A DNA stretch of 64,000 bases from positions 82,423,254 to 82,487,253 of the forward strand of contig NC_080068.1 of the NCBI RefSeq assembly GCF_949987535.1, read 5' to 3'. Below are positions 46,855-57,900 of this stretch, piece after piece. A program made the translations under genes and the position numbers. The stretch's first letter is position 1; every line of letters begins with the position of its first letter. Source of the stretch: Balaenoptera acutorostrata (lineage: Eukaryota; Chordata; Mammalia; Artiodactyla; Balaenopteridae). The notes under the pieces are model-generated. The model was not told where the DNA came from, did no database searches, and saw nothing but the letters and a program-made list of their open reading frames with translations.

Positions 46855-49800
46855 CAGAAACTGTGGGTAGGCTCTAGAAACTGTGAGCAGGCTCTAGAAA
46901 GTGTGAGGAGGCTCTAGAAACTGTGGGAAGCCTCTAGAATCTGTGGGCAGGCTCTAGAATCTGTGAGCAGTCTCTAGAAACTGTGGGCAGGCTCCAGAAA
47001 CTGTGAGTACACTCTAGAAATTGTGGAAAGGCTCTAGAAACTGTGGGGAGCCTCTAAAAACTGTGGGAAGGATCTAGAAACTGACAGCAGTCTCTAGAAA
47101 CTGTGGGCAGTCTCTAGAAACTGCAGGCCGGCTCTAGAAACTGTGGGAAGGCTCTAGAAACTGTGAGCAGGGCCTAGAAACAGTGAGCACCAGAAACTGT
47201 GGGTAGGCTCTAGAAACTGTGAGAAGGCTCCAGAAACTGGGCCGGCTCTAGAATATGTGGGCAGGTTCTAGAATCTGTGAGCAGTCTCTAGAAACTGTGG
47301 GCAGGCTCTAGAATCTGTGGGCAGGCTCTAGAATCTATAGGCAGGCTCTAGAATCTGTGAGCAGTCTCTAGAAACTGTGGGCAGGTTCTAGAAACTGTGG
47401 GCAGGATCTAGAAACTGTGGGCAGGCTCTAGAAACTGTGAGCAGGCTCTATAAACTATGGGCCGGGTCTAGAAAATGTGAACAGGCTCTAGAAACTGTGG
47501 GGAGGCTGTAGAAACTGTGGGGAATCTCTAGAAACTGTGGGAAGGATCTAGAAACTATTTGCAGGATCTAGAAACTGTGGGCAGGATCTAGAAACTGTGT
47601 GCAGGCTCTAGAAACTGTGGGTAGGCTCTAGAAACGGAGGGAAGCCTCTAGAAACTGTGGGCAGGATCTAGAAACTGTGGGCAGGCTCTAGAAACTGTGA
47701 TCAGTGTCTAGAAACTGAGGGCAGGATCTAGAGACTGTGAGCAGGCTCTAGAAATGGTGGGCATGCTCTAGAAACTGTGCGCAGGCTCCAGAAACTTTGG
47801 GCCCGCTCCAGAAACTGTGGGCAGGCTCTAGAAAATGTGGGCCGGCTCCAGAAACTGTGGACAGTCTCTGGAAACATTTAGCAGGCTCCAGAATCTGTAA
47901 GCAGGCTCTAGAAACTGTGAGCAGGCTCTAGAAACTGTGGGCAGGCTCTAGAAACTGTTAGCAGGTTCTAGAATCTGTTAGCACGATCTAGGAACTGTGA
48001 GCAGGCTCTAGAAACTGTGGGCAGACTCTAGAATCTGTTAGCACGATCTAGGAACTGTGAGCAGGCTCTAGAAACTGTGGGCAGACTCTAGAATCTGTGG
48101 GCAGGCTCTAGAAACTGTGAGTATGCTCCAGAAAATGTGAGCAGGCTCTAGAAACTGTGGGCAGTCTATAAAATATGTGAGCAGTCTCTAGAAACTGTGA
48201 GCAGGCTTTAGAAACTGTGGGCAGGTTCTGGAAACTGTGGGCAGGCTCTAGAATCTGTGGGAAGCCTCTACAAACATTGGGAAGCCTCTAGAAACTGTAG
48301 GCAGGATCTAGAAACTGTGGGCAGAAAATAGGAACTGTGGACAGGCTCTAGAAACTGCGAGCAGGCTCTAGAAACTGTGGGCAGGCTCTAGAAACTGTGG
48401 GAATCATCTAGAAACTGTGATTAGGGTCTAGAAACTATGGGCATGCTCTAGAAACTGTGGGAAGCTTCTAGAAACTGTGGGCAGGATCTAGAAAATGTGG
48501 GCAGGCTCTAGAAACTGTGAGCAGGGCCTAGAAACTGTGAGCAGGCACGAGAAACTGTGGGTAGGCTCTAGAAACTGTGAGCAGGCTCTAGAAAATATAG
48601 AGAGGCTCTAGAAACTGTGGGAACCCTCTAGAATATGTGGGCAGGCTCTAGAAACTGTGAGTAGGCTCCAGAAAATGTGGGCAGGCTCTAGAATCTGTGG
48701 GCAGGCTCTAGAAACTGTGAGTAGGCTCCAGAAAATGTGGGCAGGCTCTAGAATCTGTGGGAAGGCTCTAGAATCTGTGGGCAGGCTCTAGAATCTGTGG
48801 GCAGGCTCTAGAAACTATGGGCAGGGTCTAGAATCTATGGGGAGGCTCTAGAAACTGTGAGTAGGCTCTAGAAACTGTGGGCAGGCTCTAGAATGTGTGA
48901 GCAGTCTCTAGAAACTGTGGGCAGGATCTAGAAACTGTGAGCAGGGCCTAGAAACTGTGAGCAGGCACCAGAAACTGTGGGTAGGCTCTAGAAACTGTGA
49001 GCAAGCTCTAGAAAATATAGAGAGGCTCTAGAATCTGTGGGCACTCTCTAGAATCTGTGGGCAGGCTCTAGAATCTGTGGGCAGGCTCTAGAAACTGTGA
49101 CCAGTATCTAGGAACACTATGGCCAGGCTCTAGAAACTGTGAGTAGGCTCTAGAAACTGTGGGCAGGCTCTAGAATCTGTGAGCAGTCTCTAGAAACTGT
49201 GGGCAGGATCTAGAAACTGTGGGCAGGCTCTAGAAACTGTGAGCAGGCTCTAGAAACTGTGGGCCAGGTCTAGGAAATGTGAGCAGGCTCTAGAAGCTGT
49301 GAGCAGGGCCTATAAACTGTGAGCAGGCTCCAGAAACTGTGGGTAGGCTCTAGAAACTGTGAGCAGGCTCTAGAAAGTGTGAGGAGGCTCTAGAAACTGT
49401 GGGAAGCCTCTAGAATCTGTGGGCAGGCTCTAGAATCTGTGAGCAGTCTCTAGAAACTGTGGGCATGCTCCAGAAACTGTGAGTACACTCTAGAAATTGT
49501 GGAAAGGCTCTAGAAACTGTGGGGAGCCTCTAAAAACTGTGGGAAGGATCTAGAAACTGACAGCAGTCTCTAGAAACTGTGGGCAGTCTCTAGAAACTGC
49601 AGGCCGGCTCTAGAAACTGTGGGAAGGCTCTAGAAACTGTGAGCAGGGCCTAGAAACAGTGAGCACCAGAAACTGTGGGTAGGCTCTAGAAACTGTGAGA
49701 AGGCTCCAGAAACTGGGCAGGCTCTAGAATATGTGGGCAGGTTCTAGAATCTGTGAGCAGTCTCTAGAAACTGTGGGCAGGCTCTAGAATCTGTGGGCAG

Positions 49801-50225
49801 GCTCTAGAATCTGTGAGCAGTCTCTAGAAACTGTGGGCAGGTTCTAGAAACTGTGGGCAGGATCTAGAAACTGTGGGCAGGCTCTAGAAACTGTGAGCAG
49901 GCTCTATAAACTATGGGCCGGGTCTAGAAAATGTGAACAGGCTCTAGAAACTGTGGGGAGGCTGTAGAAACTGTGGGGAATCTCTAGAAACTGTGGGAAG
50001 GATCTAGAAACTATTTGCAGGATCTAGAAACTGTGGGCAGGATCTAGAAACTGTGTGCAGGCTCTAGAAACTGTGGGTAGGCTCTAGAAACGGAGGGAAG
50101 CCTCTAGAAACTGTGGGCAGGATCTAGAAACTGTGGGCAGGCTCTAGAAACTGTGGGCAGTATCTAGAAAATGTGGGCAGGCTCTAGAAACTGTGAGCAG
50201 AGCCTAGAAACTGTGAGCAGGCACC
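46855..50225 (+). repeat. HOR epsilon unit 2 (about 3,370 bp), includes alpha copy 4
   Basis: Second copy of epsilon. It is 80 bp shorter at about 49,030 (four monomers, GGAAAGCC to TAGGCAGG, lost between AATATAGAGAGG and AATCTGTGGGCAC) and 20 bp longer at about 49,770-49,800. 46,855-48,704 is a fourth copy of alpha. Confidence 0.85.
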
Positions 50226-50359
50226 AGAAACTGTGGGTAGGCTCTAGAAACTGTGATCAGGCTCTAGAAAATATAGAGAGGCTCTAGAAACTGTGGAAAG
50301 CCTCTAGAATCTGTGGGCAGGCTCTAGAAACTGTGAGTATGCTCCAGAAAATGTAGGCA
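49024..50359 (+). repeat. HOR zeta unit 1 (1,336 bp)
   Basis: It matches 50,360-51,633 with period 1,336: the 22-mer marker 49,100 maps to 50,436 and CAGAGCC at 50,198 maps to 51,534. The region overlaps the end of epsilon unit 2, so the zeta duplication followed the epsilon duplication. Unit 2 keeps the 80 bp that is missing from the start of unit 1, which means the deletion is in unit 1 only or arose during the exchange. Confidence 0.82.
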
Positions 50360-51633
50360 GGCTCTAGAATCTGTGGGCACTCTCTAGAATCTGTGGGCAG
50401 GCTCTAGAATCTGTGGGCAGGCTCTAGAAACTGTGACCAGTATCTAGGAACACTATGGCCAGGCTCTAGAAACTGTGAGTAGGCTCTAGAAACTGTGGGC
50501 AGGCTCTAGAATGTGTGAGCAGTCTCTAGAAACTGTGGGCAGGATCTAGAAACTGTGGGCAGGCTCTAGAAACTGTGAGCAGGCTCTAGAAACTGTGGGC
50601 CAGGTCTAGGAAATGTGAGCAGGCTCTAGAAGCTGTGAGCAGGGCCTATAAACTGTGAGCAGGCTCCAGAAACTGTGGGTAGGCTCTAGAAACTGTGAAC
50701 AGGCTCTAGAAAGTGTGAGGAGGCTCTAGAAACTGTGGGAAGCCTCTAGAATCTGTGGGCAGGCTCTAGAATCTGTGAGCAGTCTCTAGAAACTGTGGGC
50801 ATGCTCCAGAAACTGTGAGTACACTCTAGAAATTGTGGAAAGGCTCTAGAAACTGTGGGGAGCCTCTAAAAACTGTGGGAAGGATCTAGAAACTGACAGC
50901 AGTCTCTAGAAACTGTGGGCAGTCTCTAGAAACTGCAGGCCGGCTCTAGAAACTGTGGGAAGGCTCTAGAAACTGTGAGCAGGGCCTAGAAACAGTGAGC
51001 ACCAGAAACTGTGGGTAGGCTCTAGAAACTGTGAGAAGGCTCCAGAAACTGGGCAGGCTCTAGAATATGTGGGCAGGTTCTAGAATCTGTGAGCAGTCTC
51101 TAGAATCTGTGGGCAGGCTCTAGAATCTGTGGGCAGGCTCTAGAATCTGTGAGCAGTCTCTAGAAACTGTGGGCAGGTTCTAGAAACTGTGGGCAGGATC
51201 TAGAAACTGTGGGCAGGCTCTAGAAACTGTGAGCAGGCTCTATAAACTATGGGCCGGGTCTAGAAAATGTGAACAGGCTCTAGAAACTGTGGGGAGGCTG
51301 TAGAAACTGTGGGGAATCTCTAGAAACTGTGGGAAGGATCTAGAAACTATTTGCAGGATCTAGAAACTGTGGGCAGGATCTAGAAACTGTGTGCAGGCTC
51401 TAGAAACTGTGGGTAGGCTCTAGAAACGGAGGGAAGCCTCTAGAAACTGTGGGCAGGATCTAGAAACTGTGGGCAGGCTCTAGAAACTGTGGGCAGTATC
51501 TAGAAAATGTGGGCAGGCTCTAGAAACTGTGAGCAGAGCCTAGAAACTGTGAGCAGGCACCAGAAACTGTGGGTAGGCTCTAGAAACTGTGAGCAGGCTC
51601 TAGAAAATATAGAGAGGCTCTAGAAACTGTGGG
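50360..51633 (+). repeat. HOR zeta unit 2
   Basis: Second copy of zeta. Private differences include AATGTGTGAG near 50,510 for AATCTGTGAG in unit 1, and GTGAACAGG near 50,696. To the right it continues into a gamma-like order (GGGAACCC, GCAGTATC, GAGTAGGGTC). Confidence 0.82.
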
Positions 51634-52140
51634 AACCCTCTAGAATCTGTGGGCAGGCTCTAGAATCTGTGAGCAGTCTCTAGAAACTGTGGGCAGGATC
51701 TAGAAACTGTGGGCAGGATCTAGAAACTGTGGGCAGGCTCTAGAAACTGTGAGCAGGCTCTAGAAACTGTGGGCAGTATCTAGAAAATGTGGGCAGGCTC
51801 TAGAAACTGTGAGTAGGGTCTAGAAACTGAGGGCAGTCTCTAGGAAATGTGAGCAGGCTCTAGGAACTGTGAGCAGGGCCTATAAACTGTGAGCAGGCTC
51901 CAGAAACTGTGGGTAGGCTCTAGAAACTGTGAGCAGGCTCTAGAAAGTGTGAGGAGGCTCTAGAAACTGTGGGAAGCCTCTAGAATCTGTGGGCAGGCTC
52001 TAGAATCTGTGAGCAGTCTCTAGAAACTGTGGGCAGGCTCCAGAAACTGTGAGTACACTCTAGAAATTGTGGAAAGGCTCTAGAAACTGTGGGGAGCCTC
52101 TAAAAACTGTGGGAAGGATCTAGAAACTGTCAGCAGTCTC
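51634..52140 (+). repeat. Gamma-like linker before the second delta block
   Basis: Its order (GCAGTC, two GCAGGATC, GCAGTATC, GAGTAGGGTC, GAGGGCAGTC, AAATGTGAG, then GAGTACAC, GGGGAGCC, GTCAGCAG) is that of a gamma unit, for example 9,900-10,410, and is also seen at 42,240-42,500. Satellite only. Confidence 0.8.
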
Positions 52141-54950
52141 TAGAAACTGTGGGCAGGCTCTAGAAACTGTGAGCAGGCTCTATAAACTATGGGCCGGGTC
52201 TAGAAAATGTGAACAGGCTCTAGAAACTGTGGGGAGGCTGTAGAAACTGTGGGGAATCTCTAGAAACTGTGGGAAGGATCTAGAAACTATTTGCAGGCTC
52301 TTGAAACTGTGAGAAGGCTCCAGAAACTGTGGGCAGGCTCTAGAATCTGTGGGCAGGCTCTAGAATCTGTGAGCAGGCTCTAGAATCTGTGGGCAGGCTC
52401 TAGAATCTGTGAGCAGTCTCTAGAAACTCTGGGCAGGATCTAGAAACTGTGGGCAGGATCTAGAAACTGTGTGCAGGCTGCAGAAACTGTTAGCAGGATC
52501 TAGAAACTGTGAGCAGGCTGTAGAAACTGTGGGCAGGCTCTAGAAACCGTTAGCAGGTTCTAGAATCTGTTAGCACGATCTAGAAACTGTGAGCAGGCTC
52601 TAGAAACTGTGGGCAGACTCTAGAATCTTTGAGTAGGCTCTAGACACTGTGGGCAGTCTATAAAATATGTGAGCAGTCTCTAGAAACTGTGAGCAGGCTT
52701 TAGAAACTGTGGGCAGGTTCTCGAAACTGTGAGCAGGCTCTAGAATATGTGGGAAGCCTCTACAAACATTGGGAAGCCTCTAGAAACTGTAGGCAGGATC
52801 TAGAAACTGTGGGCAGAAAATAGGAACTGTGGGCAGGCTCTAGAAACTGCGAGCAGGCTCTAGAAGCTGTGGGCAGGCTCTAGAAACTGTGGGAATCATC
52901 TAGAAACTGTGATTAGGGTCTAGAAACTATGGGCATGCTCTAGAAACTGTGGGAAGCCTCTAGAAACTGTGGGCAGGATCTAGAAAATGTGGGCAGGCTC
53001 TAGAAACTGTGAGCAGGGCCTAGAAACTGTGAGCAGGCACCAGAAACTGTGGGTAGGCTCTAGAAACTGTGAGCAGGCTCTAGGAAATATAGAGAGGCTC
53101 TAGAAACTGTTGGAACCCTCTAGAATCTGTGGGCAGGCTCTAGAAACTGTGAGTAGGCTCCAGAAAATGTGGGCAGGCTCTAGAATCTGTGGGCAGGCTC
53201 TAGAAACTGTGAGTAGGCTCCAGAAAATGTGGGCAGGCTCTAGAATCTGTGGGCAGGCTCTAGAATCTGTGGGAAGGCTCTAGAATCTGTGGGAAGGCTC
53301 TAGAATCTGTGGGCAGGCTCTAGAATCTGTGGGCAGGCTCTAGAAACTATGGGCAGGGTCTAGAATCTATGGGGAGGCTCTAGAAACTGTGAGTAGGCTC
53401 TAGAAACTGTGGGCAGGCTCTAGAATCTGTGAGCAGTCTCTAGAAACTGTGGGCAGGATCTAGAAACTGTGAGCAGGGCCTAGAAACTGTGAGCAGGCAC
53501 CAGAAACTGTGGGTAGGCTCTAGAAACTGTGAGCAAGCTCTAGAAAATATAGAGAGGCTCTAGAAACTGTGGGAAGCCTCTAGAATCTGTGGGCAGGCTC
53601 TAGAATCTGTGAGCAGTCTCTAGAAACTGTGGGCAGGCTCCAGAAACTGTAAGTACACTCTAGAAATTGTGGAAAGGCTCTAGAAACTGTGGGGAGCCTC
53701 TAAAAACTGTGGGAAGGATCTAGAAACTGACAGCAGTCTCTAGAAACTGTGGGCAGTCTCTAGAAACTGCAGGCCGGCTCTAGAAACTGTGGGAAGGCTC
53801 TAGAAACTGTGAGCAGGGCCTAGAAACAGTGAGCACCAGAAACTGTGGGTAGGCTCTAGAAACTGTGAGAAGGCTCCAGAAACTGGGCCGGCTCTAGAAT
53901 ATGTGGGCAGGTTCTAGAATCTGTGAGCAGTCTCTAGAATCTGTGGGCAGGCTCTAGAATCTGTGGGCAGGCTCTAGAATCTATAGGCAGGCTCTAGAAT
54001 CTGTGAGCAGTCTCTAGAAACTGTGGGCAGGTTCTAGAAACTGTGGGCAGGATCTAGAAACTGTGGGCAGGCTCTATAAACTATGGGCCGGGTCTAGAAA
54101 ATGTGAACAGGCTCTAGAAACTGTGGGGAGGCTGTCGAAACTGTGGGAAGGATCTAGAAACTATTTGCGGGATCTAGAAACTGTGGGCAGGATCTAGAAA
54201 CTGTGTGCAGGCTCTAGAAACTGTGGGTAGGCTCTAGAAACGGAGGGAAGCCTCTAGAAACTGTGGGCAGGATCTAGAAACTGTGGGCAGGCTCTAGAAA
54301 CTGTGATCAGTGTCTAGAAACTGAGGGCAGGATCTAGAGACTGTGAGCAGGCTCTAGAAATGGTGGGCATGCTCTAGAAACTGTGCGCAGGCTCCAGAAA
54401 CTTTGGGCCCGCTCCAGAAACTGTGGGCAGGCTCTAGAAAATGTGGGCCGGCTCCAGAAACTGTGGACAGTCTCTGGAAACATTTAGCAGGCTCCAGAAT
54501 CTGTAAGCAGGCTCTAGAAACTGTGAGCAGGCTCTAGAAACTGTGGGCAGGCTCTAGAAACTGTTAGCAGGTTCTAGAATCTGTTAGCACGATCTAGGAA
54601 CTGTGAGCAGGCTCTAGAAACTGTGGGCAGACTCTAGAATCTGTTAGCACGATCTAGGAACTGTGAGCAGGCTCTAGAAACTGTGGGCAGACTCTAGAAT
54701 CTGTGGGCAGGCTCTAGAAACTGTGAGTATGCTCCAGAAAATGTGAGCAGGCTCTAGAAACTGTGGGCAGTCTATAAAATATGTGAGCAGTCTCTAGAAA
54801 CTGTGAGCAGGCTTTAGAAACTGTGGGCAGGTTCTGGAAACTGTGAGCAGGCTCTAGAATATGTGGGAAGCCTCTACAAACATTGGGAAGCCTCTAGAAA
54901 CTGTAGGCAGGATCTAGAAACTGTGGACAGAAAATAGGAACTGTGGGCAG
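52141..54950 (+). repeat. HOR delta unit 4, right part only (2,810 bp)
   Basis: It corresponds to 25,591-28,400 of delta unit 1 at an offset of 26,550 bp. Left of 52,141 the sequence is gamma-like (GTCAGCAGTC) instead of delta, so the unit is truncated at a recombination junction. It shares the private A of unit 1 (27,101; here 53,651). Confidence 0.9.
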
Positions 54951-57900
54951 GCTCTAGAAACTGTGACCAGGGCCTAGAAACTGTGAGCAGGCACCAGAAA
55001 CTTTGGGTAGGCTCTAGAAACTGTGAGCAGGCTCTAGAAAATATAGAGAGGCTCTAGAAACTGTGGGAACCCTCTAGAATCTGTGGGCAGGCTCTAGAAA
55101 CTGTGAGTAGGCTCCAGAATATGTGGACAGGCTCTAGAAACTGTGAGCAGGGCCTAGAAACTGTGAGCAGGCACCAGAAACTGTGGGTAGGCTCTAGAAA
55201 CTGTGAGCAGGCTCTAGAAAATATAGAGAGGCTCTAGAAACTGTGGGAACCCTCTAGAATCTGTGGGCAGGCTCTAGAAACTGTGAGTAGGCTCCAGAAA
55301 ATGTGGGCAGGCTCTAGAATCTGTGGGCAGGCTCTAGAATCTGTGGGAAGGCTCTAGAATCTGTGGGCAGGCTCTAGAATCTGTGGGCAGGCTCTAGAAA
55401 CTATGGGCAGGGTCTAGAATCTATGGGGAGGCTCTAGAAACTGTGAGTAGGCTCTAGAAACTGTGGGCAGGCTCTAGAATCTGTGAGCAGTCTCTAGAAA
55501 CTGTGGGCAGGATCTAGAAACTGTGAGCAGGGCCTAGAAACTGTGAGCAGGCACCAGAAACTGTGGGTAGGCTCTAGAAACTGTGAGCAAGCTCTAGAAA
55601 ATATAGAGAGGCTCTAGAAACTGTGGAAAGCCTCTAGAATCTGTGGGCAGGCTCTAGAAACTGTGAGTATGCTCCAGAAAATGTAGGCAGGCTCTAGAAT
55701 CTGTGGGCACTCTCTAGAATCTGTGGGCAGGCTCTAGAATCTGTGGGCAGGCTCTAGAAACTGTGACCAGTATCTAGGAACACTATGGCCAGGCTCTAGA
55801 AACTGTGAGTAGGCTCTAGAAACTGTGGGCAGGCTCTAGAATCTGTGAGCAGTCTCTAGAAACTGTGGGCAGGATCTAGAAACTGTGGGCAGGCTCTAGA
55901 AACTGTGAGCAGGCTCTAGAAACTGTGGGCCAGGTCTAGGAAATGTGAGCAGGCTCTAGAAGCTGTGAGCAGGGCCTATAAACTGTGAGCAGGCTCCAGA
56001 AACTGTGGGTAGGCTCTAGAAACTGTGAGCAGGCTCTAGAAAGTGTGAGGAGGCTCTAGAAACTGTGGGAAGCCTCTAGAATCTGTGGGCAGGCTCTAGA
56101 ATTTGGGAGCAGTCTCTAGAAACTGTGGGCATGCTCCAGAAACTGTGAGTACACTCTAGAAATTGTGGAAAGGCTCTAGAAACTGTGGGGAGCCTCTAAA
56201 AACTGTGGGAAGGATCTAGAAACTGACAGCAGTCTCTAGAAACTGTGAGCAGTCTCTAGAAACTGCAGGCTGGCTCTAGAAACTGTGGGAAGGCTCTAGA
56301 AACTGTGAGCAGGGCCTAGAAACAGTGAGCACCAGAAACTGTGGGTAGGCTCTAGAAACTGTGAGAAGGCTCCAGAAACTGGGCCGGCTCTAGAATATGT
56401 GGGCAGGTTCTAGAATCTGTGAGCAGTCTCTAGAATCTGTGGGCAGTCTCTAGAATCTGTGGGCAGGCTCTAGAATCTATGGGCAGGCTCTAGAATCTGT
56501 GAGCAGTCTCTAGAAACTGTGGGCAGGTTCTAGAAACTGTGGGCAGGATCTAGAAACTGTGGGCAGGTTCTAGAAACTGTGAGCAGGCTCTATAAACTAT
56601 GGGCCGGGTCTAGAAAATGTGAACAGGCTCTAGAAACGGTGGGGAGGCTGTAGAAACTGTGGGGAATCTCTAGAAACTGTGGGAAGGATCTAGAAACTAT
56701 TTGCAGGATCTAGAAACTGTGGGCAGGATCTAGAAACTGTGGGCAGGCTCTAGAAACTGCGAGCAGGCTCTAGAAACTGTGGGCAGGCTCTAGAAACTGT
56801 GGGAATCATCTAGAAACTGTGATTAGGGTCTAGAAACTATGGGCATGCTCTAGAAACTGTGGGAAGCCTCTAGAAACTGTGGACAGGATCTAGAAAATGT
56901 GGGCAGGCTCTAGAAACTGTGAGCAGGGCCTAGAAACTGTGAGCAGGCACCAGAAACTGTGGGTAGGCTCTAGAAACTGTGAGCAGGCTCTAGAAAATAT
57001 AGAGAGGCTCTAGAAACTGTGGGAACACTCTAGAATCTGTGGGCAGGCTCTAGAATCTGTGAGCAGTCTCTAGAAACTGTGGGCAGGATCTAGAAACTGT
57101 GGGCAGGATCTAGAAACTGTGGGCAGGCTCTAGAAACTGTGAGCAGGCTCTAGAAACTGTGGGCAGTATCTAGAAAATGTGGGCAGGCTCTAGAAACTGT
57201 GAGTAGGGTCTAGAAACTGAGGGCAGTCTCTAGGAAATGTGAGCAGGCTCTAGGAACTGTGAGCAGGGCCTATAAACTGTGAGCAGGCTCCAGAAACTGT
57301 GGGTAGGCTCTAGAAACTGTGAGCAAGCTCTAGAAAGTGTGAGGAGGCTCTAGAAACTGTGGGAAGCCTCTAGAATCTGTGGGCAGGCTCTAGAATCTGT
57401 GAGCAGTCTCTAGAAACTGTGGGCAGGCTCCAGAAACTGTGAGTACACTCTAGAAATTGTGGAAAGGCTCTAGAAACTGTGGGGAGCCTCTAAAAACTGT
57501 GGGAAGGATCTAGAAACTGTCCGCAGTCTCTAGAAACTGTGGGCAGGTTGTACAAACTGCGGGCATGCTCTTGAAACTGTGGGAACCCTCTAGAAATTGT
57601 CAGCAGGCTCTAGAAACTGTGGGCAGTCCCTAGAAACTGCAGGCCGGCTCTAGAAACTATGGGAAGGCTCTAGAAACTGTGAGCAGGGCCTAGAAACTGT
57701 GAGCACCAGAAACTGTGGGTAGGCTCTAGAAACTGTGAGAAGGCTCCAGAAACTGTGGGGAGGCTCTAGAATATGTGGGCAGGTTCTAGAACCTGTGGGC
57801 AGGCTCTAGAATCTATGGGCAGGCTCTAGAATCTGTGAGCAGGCTCTAGAATCTGTGGGCAGGCTCTAGAATCTGTGGGCAGGATCTAGAATCTATGGGC

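Noticed and set aside
52100..52180. Mobile-element insertion at the abrupt change of register near 52,141
   Set aside because: Both sides are ordinary satellite monomers in phase; there is no terminal repeat, target-site duplication or foreign sequence, so it is a recombination junction between HOR types.
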